Shown in pieces: positions 34,832-44,131 of a DNA stretch of 64,000 nucleotides. The position numbers were made by a program, and so were the translations under genes. This DNA comes from Serratia proteamaculans_D (GTDB lineage: Bacteria; Pseudomonadota; Gammaproteobacteria; Enterobacterales; Enterobacteriaceae), in the NCBI RefSeq assembly GCF_049959315.1, contig NZ_CP188201.1; one strand, 5' to 3'. Position 1 is the stretch's first letter; each line of letters starts with the position of its first letter. The notes beneath the pieces are model-generated. The model had not been told where the DNA came from and searched no databases. It was given only the letters and a program-made list of their open reading frames with translations.

Positions 34832-36469
34832 ATGGCGAGCTATTTTATTGGCGTAGATGTCGGCACCGGAAGTGCGCGCGCTGGGGTATTCGATCTCAAC
34901 GGCCATATGGTCGGACAGGCCAGCCGGTCTATCGACCTGTATCGGCCGAAGGCCGACTTTGTTGAACAGTCCTCGGACAATATCTGGCAGGCAGTGTGCA
35001 ACGCGGTGCGCGATGCGGTTAATCAGGCCGACATCAACCCGATTCAGGTCAAAGGACTGGGCTTCGACGCGACCTGTTCGCTGGTGGTGCTGGACAAAGA
35101 GGGGAAGCCGCTGACCATCAGCCCTTCCGGCCGTACCGAACAGAACATTATCGTGTGGATGGATCACCGGGCCATCACCCAGGCCGAGCGCATTAACGCC
35201 ACCAAACACCGGGTGCTGGATTTCGTCGGCGGCATCATCTCACCGGAAATGCAGACCCCCAAAATGCTGTGGCTGAAGCAGCATATGCCGACCACCTGGG
35301 CCAACGCCGGTTACCTGTTTGATCTGCCGGACTTCCTCACCTGGCGCGCCACTCAGGACGCCACCCGTTCGCTGTGTTCTACGGTGTGCAAATGGACTTA
35401 TCTCGGCCATGAACAGCGCTGGGACAAAAGCTATTTCAAACAGATTGGGCTGGAAGACGTGCTGGAACACGATGCCGCCAAAATTGGCAGCGACGTCAAA
35501 ATGATGGGTGAGCCGCTCGGTCACGGCCTGACCCAGCGAGCCGCCAGTGAGATGGGGTTGATTGCCGGCACCGCGGTCAGCGTGTCGATCATTGATGCCC
35601 ACGCCGGTACTCTCGGCACGCTGGGGGCTACCGGGGCCTCCGGTGAAGTGGCCGACTTTAACCGCCGCGTCGCCCTGATCGGCGGCACCTCGACCGGTCA
35701 TATGGCGATGTCGCGCACCGCACGCTTTATCCCCGGCGTATGGGGGCCGTATTACTCGGCCATTCTGCCGGAATACTGGCTGAACGAAGGCGGCCAGTCC
35801 GCCACCGGCGCGCTGATTGACCACATCATCCAGTCACATCCTTGTTATCAGGAGCTGTTGGCGCAGGCAAAAACCCAGGGGCAGACCATCTATGAAGTTC
35901 TGAACGCCCTGCTGCGCCGTATGGCGGGCGAGCCGGAGGATATTGCCTACCTGACCAAAGACATTCATATGCTGCCGTATTTCCACGGCAACCGCTCGCC
36001 GCGTGCCAATCCGACGCTGACCGGTACCCTGACCGGGCTGAAGCTGTCACGCACCCCGGAAGACATGGCGTTGCACTATCTGGCCACCATCCAGGCCATC
36101 GCGCTCGGTACCCGCCATATTATCGAAACCATGAATCAAAGCGGTTACAGCATCGATACCATCATGGCCAGCGGCGGCGGCACCAAGAATCCGATTTTCG
36201 TGCAGGAACATGCCAATGCCACCGGCTGTGCCATGCTGTTGCCGGAAGAGAGCGAGGCGATGCTGTTGGGCGGCGCGATGATGGGCACCGTGGCGGCCGG
36301 GGTTTTCGACAGCCTGCCGGAAGCGATGAGTGCCATGAGTCGTATCGGTAAAACCGTGACGCCGCAGACCAACAAGATCAAACGCTATTACGATCGTAAA
36401 TACCGGGTGTTTCATGAGCTGTATAACGACCATATGAAATACCGCCAACTGATGCAGGAGGAGGCCTGA
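34832..36469 (+). CDS. FGGY-family carbohydrate kinase (ribulokinase-like)
   Basis: A 545-residue sugar kinase of the FGGY fold. It shows the N-terminal phosphate motif FIGVDVGTGSARAGVFD, the catalytic-region FDATCSLVVLDKEG and VWMDHRA, and the second-domain adenosine motif IMASGGGTKNPIFVQEHAN. It is close to the D-ribulokinase-like subgroup (FGGY_YpCarbK). Placed right behind the transporter, it would phosphorylate the imported pentose, ketose or polyol. The stop and the next ATG share one base (TGATG), so the two are coupled. Confidence 0.9.
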   Translation: MASYFIGVDVGTGSARAGVFDLNGHMVGQASRSIDLYRPKADFVEQSSDNIWQAVCNAVRDAVNQADINPIQVKGLGFDATCSLVVLDKEGKPLTISPSGRTEQNIIVWMDHRAITQAERINATKHRVLDFVGGIISPEMQTPKMLWLKQHMPTTWANAGYLFDLPDFLTWRATQDATRSLCSTVCKWTYLGHEQRWDKSYFKQIGLEDVLEHDAAKIGSDVKMMGEPLGHGLTQRAASEMGLIAGTAVSVSIIDAHAGTLGTLGATGASGEVADFNRRVALIGGTSTGHMAMSRTARFIPGVWGPYYSAILPEYWLNEGGQSATGALIDHIIQSHPCYQELLAQAKTQGQTIYEVLNALLRRMAGEPEDIAYLTKDIHMLPYFHGNRSPRANPTLTGTLTGLKLSRTPEDMALHYLATIQAIALGTRHIIETMNQSGYSIDTIMASGGGTKNPIFVQEHANATGCAMLLPEESEAMLLGGAMMGTVAAGVFDSLPEAMSAMSRIGKTVTPQTNKIKRYYDRKYRVFHELYNDHMKYRQLMQEEA

Positions 36470-37068
36470 TGCAGCAGGAATGGCAACGGGCAACGCAGGC
36501 CTGGGAAATCTACAGCCGGGAGCTGGCGCAATTGGGGCAACGCATCGACCCACAGACCTGGCAACGGCTGCTGGCCCTGCTGGCGGAGTGCCGGGGTAAA
36601 ATTGTGGTCACCGGCGTTGGCACTTCCGGCATCGCGGCACGCAAGGTTGCCCATATGCTGGCCTGCGTAGAGCGACCGGCTATTTACCTGAATGCCACCG
36701 ACGCGGCGCACGGCGACCTGGGCTTTCTGCGCGGCGATGACCTGATGATTTTGATTTCGCGCGGCGGCAATTCCAACGAGTTGACCCGACTGCTGCCTAC
36801 ATTGCAGGCCAAGGGCGTGCCGCTGATTGGCGTGACAGAGAATCCGGACTCGGCGATCGCTCAGGCATCGCAGCTTGTGCTCCGCACTGGGGTGGAAAAT
36901 GAGATAGATCCGCTGAATATGCTGGCAACTACCTCTATCGTGCTGGTTCTGGCAATTTTCGACGCGGCCTGTGCCTGCCTGATGGAGCGCAGTGGCTACA
37001 ACAAGGAAACGCTGTTGGCGGTTCACCCGGGTGGTGATGTCGGCAAGCGTTTACTGCAGGGGCATTAA
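36469..37068 (+). CDS. SIS-domain sugar-phosphate isomerase
   Basis: A 199-residue single-SIS-domain protein of the KpsF/GutQ/KdsD or 3-hexulose-6-phosphate isomerase type. It shows VVTGVGTSGIAARKVAHMLA (about 45-64), then ISRGGNSNELTRL (99-111), and a C-terminal HPGGDVGKRL. The CBS domains of full-length KdsD are absent. The likely reaction is an aldose-ketose isomerisation of the phosphorylated sugar made by the kinase it is coupled to. Substrate unknown. Confidence 0.87.
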   Translation: MQQEWQRATQAWEIYSRELAQLGQRIDPQTWQRLLALLAECRGKIVVTGVGTSGIAARKVAHMLACVERPAIYLNATDAAHGDLGFLRGDDLMILISRGGNSNELTRLLPTLQAKGVPLIGVTENPDSAIAQASQLVLRTGVENEIDPLNMLATTSIVLVLAIFDAACACLMERSGYNKETLLAVHPGGDVGKRLLQGH

Positions 37069-37074
37069 GGTAAC

Positions 37075-37099
37075 AGGGCTCAGCATGCTGAGCCCCTAC
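37075..37099. repeat. REP-like palindrome (single unit)
   Basis: GGGCTCAGCATGCTGAGCCC is a perfect palindrome with CTAC next to it, the same GCATGC-centred family as the unit at 1998-2056, here in the opposite orientation. It sits 7 bp past the isomerase gene and before the convergent nucleotidase gene. Confidence 0.65.
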
Positions 37100-37124
37100 A
37101 CACATGCCGAGCCCGTAATCATTA

Positions 37125-39023
37125 TCAAGCCTTGTTAATCGCCTCGATAATCACCAACTGGTCACTCAAACGCTTTTTCACCAGCGGATCGCTGGCGGCA
37201 CTCAACTGCGCCTGCAGCGCGGCCTGTTGCTGCTGACGTGCCTTTGGCTCGCTGAGCAGCAACCCTTTCACGTTGAATGACGCCACGTTACCGTAACGCC
37301 CATCTTCACTGGTGGGCACGCTGATTTTGCCGTCGTTCAGCAGCTTTTCGACGATCTTGCGCTCACGATCATAACCTTCCAGCCCGACCAACTGCCAGCG
37401 CTGTACCGCCTGCCCCTGATACTGGCCTTTTTTCACCTCGGTCAGATAACGGATGGTCAGATTGCGGATGGTACCGGCCTCTTCACCGTATTCCACCTTG
37501 CTGTCAGACAGCACCGGGAACTGCATGCCTTCCAGCGCGCCGCCTTTTTGCGTCAGGTGACCCATACGGTAGCTGTTCATCCCCAAACGGATTGGCGTGC
37601 TGTCGGTCACCGGCGTGCCGTCGGCCATCTGCAGGTCACGGATGCGCTGCCCGGCCGGTTGGCGCAGGTCGATTTTGTAGGTCACGCCATCGAAGAAATC
37701 GTTGGTCGAGTATTTCGATGCGCGGCGCTGCGGGTTAAAGCTGTAGGTCACGTCGCCGTCATGCAGCTGATTGAAGTAGCCCGCCGACCATTCCATGTAC
37801 TTCTTCAGTTCTTTGCCGCTAAGCTGATAAACGGTGATTTCACCACCGGCATATTGGTAGTTGAAGGCAATGTCCTTGGCGGTGATGGTACCGACGTTCA
37901 GTTTCGGTCGGTCGTTATCAATCTGCAACGCGATCACCTGCGCCTGCGGCGCATAGTAATGCCCGGCTTCCTGATACAGCTTGCTGATGCCGGTATCCTG
38001 AACATGCACCTGCGGAATGCCCTTCACCGCATCCGGCGGCACCAGATCCTGGCCGCTGAGCTGGGCAATCGGTCGATTGGCATTGGCCCGCAGGATCTTG
38101 TGGTATGGCTGGTAAATCTCTTCGAGTTTTTTATCCGAGGCGATGCCTTTGATCGGGTAGGTGTAACTGTCTTTGTTGATCAGCACATACTTGCCATTAT
38201 GCTGTTCAAACTGCAGATCGATGCGTGACAGCGCGCGACCATATTTGTCCGGTTCGGTGACGATCACACCGTTAATCACTTCTTTATCGACTTTTACGTG
38301 CATATGTCCGGCGACGATCGCCGCCAGTTCCGGGTTGGCCCGGGCAATATCGCCCACGCCGGTCCCCGGCCGCTGGTTCTCGTTGTCGATCCCCATGTGT
38401 GCCACCAGCACGATGGCGTCCACCTGCCCCTGGATCTGCTGGATCACCTGCTTCACCGCCTGAACCGGATCGGTAAAGTTCAGCCCTTTCACCCGATCGG
38501 TACCTTTGGCGAATTCAGCGGTCATCGGCGTATCCATGCCGATAATGCCGATTTTCACCCCCTGGCGCTCAATGATTTTATACGCCGGCAGGTAGGGCTT
38601 GCCGCTGTCCCACAGAATATTACCGGCCAGTGCCGTGCCCTTGAACTGGTTGAGTGAAGTGGAAAGCGGTTTGAGGCCGAAGTCGAATTCGTGATTGCCC
38701 ATCACCCAGACGTCATAGTCCAGCGCGTTAAAGCCGAGGATCATCGGGCTGGTTTTGTCGTTCTTAAAGGTCTCGACAAAGTTGCCCTGAATGGTGTCAC
38801 CGGCATCGACCAGGATCACGTTCGGCTGTTGGGCGCGCACCTGATGCACCTGAGTGGCAATCTGGCTCAGGCTGCCGGCCAGATTGGCGGTGTCGGTAGA
38901 ATAATCCCAGGGCACAAAGGTGCCGTGCAGATCAGAGGTGCCGAGAATGGTGATATTGACAGGTTCAGAGGCCATCGCAGAGGTACCCAGGCAAAGCAAA
39001 ACAGCAAGGAGTGTCTTTTTCAT
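37125..39023 (-). CDS. Periplasmic 5'-nucleotidase/cyclic phosphodiesterase
   Basis: A 632-residue secreted metallophosphatase of the UshA/CpdB superfamily. Signal peptide ends near AMASE (residue 19). The N-terminal calcineurin-like domain has DLHG (33-36), DAGDTIQGN, GNHEFDFG and the metal-site AGHMHVKVD. The C-terminal nucleotidase domain (from about 340) has YQEAGHYYAP and MEWSAGYFNQLHDGD. Likely hydrolyses extracellular nucleotides for phosphate or nucleoside salvage. The sequence is distinct from E. coli CpdB, so substrate choice is open. Confidence 0.9.
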   Translation of the reverse strand: MKKTLLAVLLCLGTSAMASEPVNITILGTSDLHGTFVPWDYSTDTANLAGSLSQIATQVHQVRAQQPNVILVDAGDTIQGNFVETFKNDKTSPMILGFNALDYDVWVMGNHEFDFGLKPLSTSLNQFKGTALAGNILWDSGKPYLPAYKIIERQGVKIGIIGMDTPMTAEFAKGTDRVKGLNFTDPVQAVKQVIQQIQGQVDAIVLVAHMGIDNENQRPGTGVGDIARANPELAAIVAGHMHVKVDKEVINGVIVTEPDKYGRALSRIDLQFEQHNGKYVLINKDSYTYPIKGIASDKKLEEIYQPYHKILRANANRPIAQLSGQDLVPPDAVKGIPQVHVQDTGISKLYQEAGHYYAPQAQVIALQIDNDRPKLNVGTITAKDIAFNYQYAGGEITVYQLSGKELKKYMEWSAGYFNQLHDGDVTYSFNPQRRASKYSTNDFFDGVTYKIDLRQPAGQRIRDLQMADGTPVTDSTPIRLGMNSYRMGHLTQKGGALEGMQFPVLSDSKVEYGEEAGTIRNLTIRYLTEVKKGQYQGQAVQRWQLVGLEGYDRERKIVEKLLNDGKISVPTSEDGRYGNVASFNVKGLLLSEPKARQQQQAALQAQLSAASDPLVKKRLSDQLVIIEAINKA

Positions 39024-39190
39024 TATTTATTTAATTATAGGAAGGGAAACGAAAAGGAATCATGCGATCTGGAACACAAGCTTGCCAGTATCTTTGCAAG
39101 GTAAAAAATAAAATTGGGAGGTGGATCAATGAATACCTCCCTATTTAACCCTCTATGCCCTAAATAATTGGCGTTGTATCAAGGCGGCTT

Positions 39191-39214
39191 GTAGGGGCGC
39201 TGCATGCCGCGCCC
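39191..39214. repeat. REP-like palindrome (single unit)
   Basis: GTAGGGGCGCTGCATGCCGC-type unit between the nucleotidase and rsmJ regions, matching the units at 1998-2056 and 37075-37099 by the GTAGGGGC start and GCATGC core. The stem is imperfect. It ends 3 bp before the rsmJ stop codon. Confidence 0.6.
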
Positions 39215-39217
39215 GAA

Positions 39218-39970
39218 TTAACGGGGATAGGGCATGTAGATATCGAAACGGTGACTTTTTGTCGTCGACGCCGCATGCGCCTGTACGTTAGCCAACGGCG
39301 GGGCATAATCCGGGCGCTTCACCACCACACGCTTGGTCGCCAGGCGGCGTGCCGGCTCCAGCAGGCCATCGGCGTCATCGTCGCTGCCCACCAGCGACTG
39401 GAACACCCGCATCTCCTTTTTCACCAACGCACTTTTCTGCTTATGTGGGTACATCGGGTCGAGATACACCACCTCCGGCCGGGGATCAATATCCCCCAAC
39501 GCCGTCAGGCTGGAGGCATGCAACAGCGTCATGCGTTCGCGCAACCATGGGCCGATTTCCGCGTCCTGATAGCCGCGCTGCAGGCCATCATCCAGCAATG
39601 CCGCCACCACCGGATTCCGCTCCAGCATCCGCACCCGGCAGCCCAGAGACGCCAGTACAAAGGCATCGCGCCCCAGACCGGCAGTAGCATCCACCACGTC
39701 AGGCCGGTAACTGCCCTTGATGCCGACCGCCTTCGCCACCGCTTCACCGCGCCCGCCGCCAAATTTGCGCCGATGGGCCATAGTGCCGGAGACGAAATCG
39801 ACGTAGATCGCCCCGAGTTTGGGTTCGTCACGCTTGCGCAGCTCCAGCCGTTCGGGCGTCAACACCAGCGCCATCAGCGCCTCGTCGTCCGAAGTTAACT
39901 GCCAACGCTGCGCCAGAATAGACAAGGCGCCGGGGTCGGCGCCTTCTTCACACAATAAACACACGCTCAC
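39218..39970 (-). CDS. rsmJ: 16S rRNA (guanine1516-N2)-methyltransferase RsmJ
   Basis: A 250-residue SAM-dependent rRNA methyltransferase (formerly YhiQ), which methylates G1516 of 16S rRNA. SAM-binding motif VVDATAGLGRDAFVLA (about 90-105), LERNPVVAALL, and the catalytic-site VYLDPMYPHKQKSALVKKEM are all present and the order matches E. coli. It starts 8 bases after the prlC stop on the same strand, so the two are co-transcribed. Confidence 0.95.
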   Translation of the reverse strand: MSVCLLCEEGADPGALSILAQRWQLTSDDEALMALVLTPERLELRKRDEPKLGAIYVDFVSGTMAHRRKFGGGRGEAVAKAVGIKGSYRPDVVDATAGLGRDAFVLASLGCRVRMLERNPVVAALLDDGLQRGYQDAEIGPWLRERMTLLHASSLTALGDIDPRPEVVYLDPMYPHKQKSALVKKEMRVFQSLVGSDDDADGLLEPARRLATKRVVVKRPDYAPPLANVQAHAASTTKSHRFDIYMPYPR

Positions 39971-39978
39971 CGGTGGGG

Positions 39979-42021
39979 TTATCCTTTAATACCGTAATGG
40001 CGCAGCATAGCATCCAGCTGCGGCTCACGGCCACGGAAGCGTTTGAACAGTTCCATCGGCTCTTCCGAACCGCCGCGCGACAGGATGTTGTCGAGGAAGG
40101 ATTTACCGGTTTCAGCGTTGAAAATCCCCTCTTCCTCAAAGCGCGAATAGGCATCGGCCGACAGCACTTCCGCCCACAGGTAGCTGTAGTAGCCCGCCGC
40201 GTAACCACCAGCGAAGATATGGCTGAAAGCATGTGGGAAACGGCCCCAGCTTGGTGAAGGTACCACCGCCACCATTTTCTTCACTTCCGCCAAGGTTGGC
40301 AGGATCTGCGCGCCTTTTTCCGGGCTGTATTCGGCGTGCATGCGGAAGTCGAACAGGCCGAACTCCAACTGACGCAGAATGAACAGCGCCGCCTGGTAGT
40401 TTTTGGCTGCCAGCAGCTTGTCGAGCATCTCTTTCGGTAGCGGCTCGCCGCTCTGATAGTGGCCGGAGATAAACGCCAGTGCTTCCGGCTCCCAGCACCA
40501 GTTTTCCATAAACTGGCTTGGCAGTTCGACCGCATCCCATGGCACACCGCTGATGCCGGAAACGCCGGCGGTGTCGATCTGGGTCAACATATGGTGCAGA
40601 CCATGGCCAAACTCGTGGAACAGCGTGGTCACTTCGTTATGGGTGAACAGCGCCGGTTTGTCGCCCAGCGGACGGTTGAAGTTACAGGTCAGGTAGGCGA
40701 CCGGCTTTTGCAGCTCGCCGTTGGTCTTGCGCAGGCTGCCGACGCAGTCGTCCATCCACGCCCCGCCGCGCTTGTTTTCACGCGCATACAGGTCAAGGTA
40801 GAAGCTGCCGCGCAGCTCGCCGTTGGCGTCGAACAGGTCAAAGAAGCGCACCTCTGGATGCCAGGTATCGACATCCTTGCGCTCTTTGGCCGTGATGCCG
40901 TAAATGCGTTTGACCACTTCGAACAGGCCTTCCACCACTCGCTGTTCCGGGAAGTACGGGCGCAGTTGCTCGTCGCTGATCGAGAACAGGTGTTGTTTCT
41001 GTTTTTCGCCGTAATAGGTGATGTCCCAGGCTTCCAGCTCATCCACGCCGTAATGCTGTTTGGCGAAGGCGCGCAGCTGTGCCAGCTCCTGCTCGGCCTG
41101 CGGACGGGCACGCTTGGCCAGATCGCTGAGGAAACCGAGCACCTGCTCCGGGTTTTCCGCCATTTTGGTCGCCAGCGATTTGTCGGCGTAGCTGTCAAAG
41201 CCCAGCAGTTGGGCCAATTCGTGGCGCAGTGCCAGCGTTTCCGCCATCACTTCACTGTTGTCCCACTTACCGGCATTCGGCCCCTGGTCGGAGGCGCGGG
41301 TAGCGAAGGCGCGATACATCTCTTCACGCAGGGCACGGTTGTCGCCGTAGGTGAGTACCGGCAAATAGCTCGGCATATCCAGCGTCAGTAGCCAGCCGTC
41401 CTGCTCTTTGGCCTGTGCCATCGCCTGAGCCTGGGCCAGCGCGCTTTCCGGCAGGCCGCTCAGCTCGGCTTGATCGGTAATCAGCTTGCTCCAGCCCATG
41501 GTGGCATCGAGCACGTTGTTGCTGTAAGTAGAACCCAGTTCGGACAGACGCGCGACGATTTCGCCGTAGCGACGCTGTTTTTCCGGCGACAGGCCGATGC
41601 CTGACAGCTCAAAATCACGCAGCGCATTTTCTACCGATTTGCGCTGTGGTGCGGTCAGCTTTTCGAACCCGGCCCCTTCTTTCAGGCTGCGATAAGCCTG
41701 GTACAAGCCTTCGTGTTGCCCTACCCAGGTGCCGTATTCAGACAGCAACGACAGTGCCTGCTCATAGGCGGCGCGCAGTTCCGGGCTGTTTTTTACCGAG
41801 TTCAAATGCCCCACCGGCGACCAGATGCGCGACAGGCGATCGTCAGACTCCGCCAGCGGCTGACACAGGTTATCCCAGGTGAACGGCCCCGGCTGCGCGA
41901 CAACGCGCTCTACCGCAGCGCGGCAATCGGCCAACGCGGATTGCACCGCAGGCACGATATCTTCTGGGCGAATGGCGGAAAACGGTGGCAGGGAAAACGG
42001 GGTCAGCAACGGATTTGTCAT
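39979..42021 (-). CDS. prlC: Oligopeptidase A
   Basis: A 680-residue M3-family zinc metallopeptidase of the cytosol, which degrades oligopeptides including signal peptides. The zinc motif HEFGH lies near residue 470 within TTLFHEFGHGLHHMLTQ, with the third ligand Glu in the downstream helix. It begins TNPLLTPFSLPPFSAI as E. coli OpdA does, and the length matches. It is upstream of rsmJ, with which it forms an operon. Confidence 0.97.
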   Translation of the reverse strand: MTNPLLTPFSLPPFSAIRPEDIVPAVQSALADCRAAVERVVAQPGPFTWDNLCQPLAESDDRLSRIWSPVGHLNSVKNSPELRAAYEQALSLLSEYGTWVGQHEGLYQAYRSLKEGAGFEKLTAPQRKSVENALRDFELSGIGLSPEKQRRYGEIVARLSELGSTYSNNVLDATMGWSKLITDQAELSGLPESALAQAQAMAQAKEQDGWLLTLDMPSYLPVLTYGDNRALREEMYRAFATRASDQGPNAGKWDNSEVMAETLALRHELAQLLGFDSYADKSLATKMAENPEQVLGFLSDLAKRARPQAEQELAQLRAFAKQHYGVDELEAWDITYYGEKQKQHLFSISDEQLRPYFPEQRVVEGLFEVVKRIYGITAKERKDVDTWHPEVRFFDLFDANGELRGSFYLDLYARENKRGGAWMDDCVGSLRKTNGELQKPVAYLTCNFNRPLGDKPALFTHNEVTTLFHEFGHGLHHMLTQIDTAGVSGISGVPWDAVELPSQFMENWCWEPEALAFISGHYQSGEPLPKEMLDKLLAAKNYQAALFILRQLEFGLFDFRMHAEYSPEKGAQILPTLAEVKKMVAVVPSPSWGRFPHAFSHIFAGGYAAGYYSYLWAEVLSADAYSRFEEEGIFNAETGKSFLDNILSRGGSEEPMELFKRFRGREPQLDAMLRHYGIKG

Positions 42022-42141
42022 AGGGCAGTCCTGATTAGCGTTGGGGCCCGCCGCAGCGGGCAGGCCTTAAAATGCGTATGAATATCTAACATGGAGCCAA
42101 GCAGCAGGAAAATCAATGGCCGGGCGTTGATAGATAGTGCC

Positions 42142-42603
42142 TTAAAGGGTTCTCTGGCGGATTTTCGCCGCCAGGGCAGCCAGATGCTCATCGTCGGCGC
42201 GAGCGGCGTCGTGCGAGGAAAGATACCCCTCGTAACGATCGAAAAACTTGGTCGATTTGGACTCTATCGGCTGCCATTGATCCAGCCCGGCGGTGCCGTG
42301 CATCGGGATTAGCTTGGCATGGACGTGATCGACGCCAAAGCCCTCGAACACCATGCCGCAGCGGCCCACGTCGTCAAATGCCCGGTCAAGCAATTGTGCC
42401 ACCCGCTTGGTCGCCAGCATCAGTTCGCTGAGCGCCGCGTCCGGAAGCGCAAAGGCGTAGCTTGGGTAGTGGGCCTTGGGGATCACTACGCTGAAACCTT
42501 CGGTATTCGGGTAAATGGAGAGAAACGCCATATGCGCGTCGTCCTCCCAGATTTTATGGCACGGCACTTTGCCTGCCACCATGTCGCAAAATATGCAGCT
42601 CAT
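42142..42603 (-). CDS. HIT-family hydrolase
   Basis: A 153-residue histidine triad protein. It starts SCIFCDMVAGKVPCHKIWEDD, a typical HIT N-terminus with CxxC. The triad motif is HVHAKLIP (H-phi-H-phi-x-phi), with the first His-phi-His seen and the third position replaced by a Leu/Ile stretch. The open frame extends upstream, but AAGGAGAGAAAATG gives this start. It lies 16 bp after the ASCH gene. HIT proteins hydrolyse nucleoside phosphoramidates and similar nucleotides; the exact substrate is unknown. Confidence 0.85.
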   Translation of the reverse strand: MSCIFCDMVAGKVPCHKIWEDDAHMAFLSIYPNTEGFSVVIPKAHYPSYAFALPDAALSELMLATKRVAQLLDRAFDDVGRCGMVFEGFGVDHVHAKLIPMHGTAGLDQWQPIESKSTKFFDRYEGYLSSHDAARADDEHLAALAAKIRQRTL

Positions 42604-42619
42604 TTTCTCTCCTTGTGAT

Positions 42620-43024
42620 TCACAGCGTTTCGACCAACTCGAACTCTTCAAACACCAGCCACATATCCGGTGCGAAGCTGCCTTCACGGCTGAAAAAAGC
42701 CCGGTGCCCCTGCTGCCAGAAGGCCAGACTCTTATCCCCCTCGCCTTCCAGCACGGCCATCTCGGCGGTGACGTCACAGTAACGAACCAGCTTCAGTGAC
42801 AGCGTTCTGATGACACAGGCGGGCTTACCCTGACCATTAAGGATCACGTTATAATCCCCAACCAGCGGTGATTTCTCTTGTTGATAGGCGACATAGGAAC
42901 CACAGGTGGCGGTTTTGTCGCCGTCGAGCACCCGTTGCAGCAGCTCATCCGCCAGCGCCGGGCTGTCGCCGAATTGCCAGCGCGACGCGCCGGGATAGTT
43001 AGCCAGAATAGCCGACTCGGTCAT
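42620..43024 (-). CDS. ASCH-domain protein
   Basis: A 134-residue single-domain protein of the ASCH superfamily (PUA-like fold, RNA/coactivator-binding). It has WQFGDSPALADELLQRVLDGDKTATC, with the GDKTAT turn typical of the fold, and CVIRTLSLKLVRYCDVTAEMA. It resembles proteins annotated as ASCH domain-containing or N4-acetylcytidine amidohydrolase-like, but the length and motif do not let me decide. The ORF can be extended 39 codons upstream; the ATG used has AGGAG before it. Confidence 0.82.
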   Translation of the reverse strand: MTESAILANYPGASRWQFGDSPALADELLQRVLDGDKTATCGSYVAYQQEKSPLVGDYNVILNGQGKPACVIRTLSLKLVRYCDVTAEMAVLEGEGDKSLAFWQQGHRAFFSREGSFAPDMWLVFEEFELVETL

Positions 43025-43159
43025 TGTCCTGCTCCTTGATAGAGGGTCTGTGGCAACGCATTCCGGTTTTTCCCGCCCAGACAGTTTATACTGTGCAGAA
43101 TATAAGCCTTTATTCTGTTCAGCACGCTCCGTCGGGAGCACAAGGAATTACCACAAGCC

Positions 43160-44002
43160 ATGTTAAGTTACCGCCACAGTTTCCACGCCGGCAACCACGC
43201 CGACGTGCTCAAGCACACCGTTCAGAGCCTGATCATTGAATCGCTGAAAGAAAAAGACAAACCCTTCCTGTACCTGGATACCCACTCCGGCGCAGGGCGC
43301 TATCAGCTGAGCGGTGAGCACGCCGAACGCACCGGGGAATACCTGGAAGGCATAGGTCTACTGTGGCAACGTGACGATCTGCCGGAAGAACTGGCGGCCT
43401 ACATGAGTGTAGTGCACCACTTTAACCGTACCGAAAAGCTGCGCTACTACCCTGGCTCACCGCTGATTGCCCGCCAGTTGCTGCGTCCGCAGGATAAAAT
43501 CCACCTGACCGAACTGCACCCGAGCGACTTCCCACTGCTGCGCAGCGAGTTCCAGAAGGACGAGCGCGCCAAGGTGCAACGCGCCGATGGCTACCAACAG
43601 TTGAAATCCCAGCTGCCGCCACTGTCGCGCCGCGGGCTGATCCTGATGGACCCACCGTACGAGATGAAGACCGATTATCAGGATGTGATCAAAGGCTTGC
43701 AGGAAGGCCACAAGCGCTTTGCCACCGGCACTTACGCGCTATGGTATCCGGTAGTGATGCGCCAGCAGATCAAACGTATGCTCAAAGAGCTGGAAGCCAC
43801 CGGCATCCGCAATATTCTGCAAATCGAACTGGCGGTGAAACCCGACAGCGACCAACGCGGCATGACTGCCTCCGGCATGATCGTGATTAACCCGCCGTGG
43901 AAGCTGGAACAACAGATGAAAAACGTGCTGCCATGGCTGCACAAAATATTGGTGCCGTCGGGCCATGGTCACCATTTGGTGAACTGGGTGGTGCCGGAAT
44001 AA
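43160..44002 (+). CDS. rlmJ: 23S rRNA (adenine2030-N6)-methyltransferase
   Basis: A 280-residue methyltransferase (formerly YhiR) that modifies A2030 of 23S rRNA. It begins MLSYRHSFHAGNHADVLKHTV as E. coli RlmJ does, and carries the catalytic DPPYEMKTDYQDV (about 164-176), the DTHSGAGRYQL SAM motif and the end GHHLVNWVVPE. It is divergent from the ASCH-HIT pair and sits upstream of gorA, the usual enterobacterial order. Confidence 0.96.
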   Translation: MLSYRHSFHAGNHADVLKHTVQSLIIESLKEKDKPFLYLDTHSGAGRYQLSGEHAERTGEYLEGIGLLWQRDDLPEELAAYMSVVHHFNRTEKLRYYPGSPLIARQLLRPQDKIHLTELHPSDFPLLRSEFQKDERAKVQRADGYQQLKSQLPPLSRRGLILMDPPYEMKTDYQDVIKGLQEGHKRFATGTYALWYPVVMRQQIKRMLKELEATGIRNILQIELAVKPDSDQRGMTASGMIVINPPWKLEQQMKNVLPWLHKILVPSGHGHHLVNWVVPE

Positions 44003-44010
44003 GCATCCGG

Positions 44011-44032
44011 GGCGCGGCCTGCCGCGCCTTTA
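44011..44032 (+). terminator. rlmJ terminator
   Basis: GGCGCGGC, CT, GCCGCGCC and TTTA: a tight GC-rich stem 8 bp past the rlmJ stop. The loop is very short and the U-tract limited. Confidence 0.6.
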
Positions 44033-44131
44033 CCCCACCTATCACAGCCATCGACGCAATCTTTGCGACAAACCTGCATCAGGCGTTAAACTCTTACGCT
44101 CTTCGATTCACACAATTCATGGAAATCCCAG

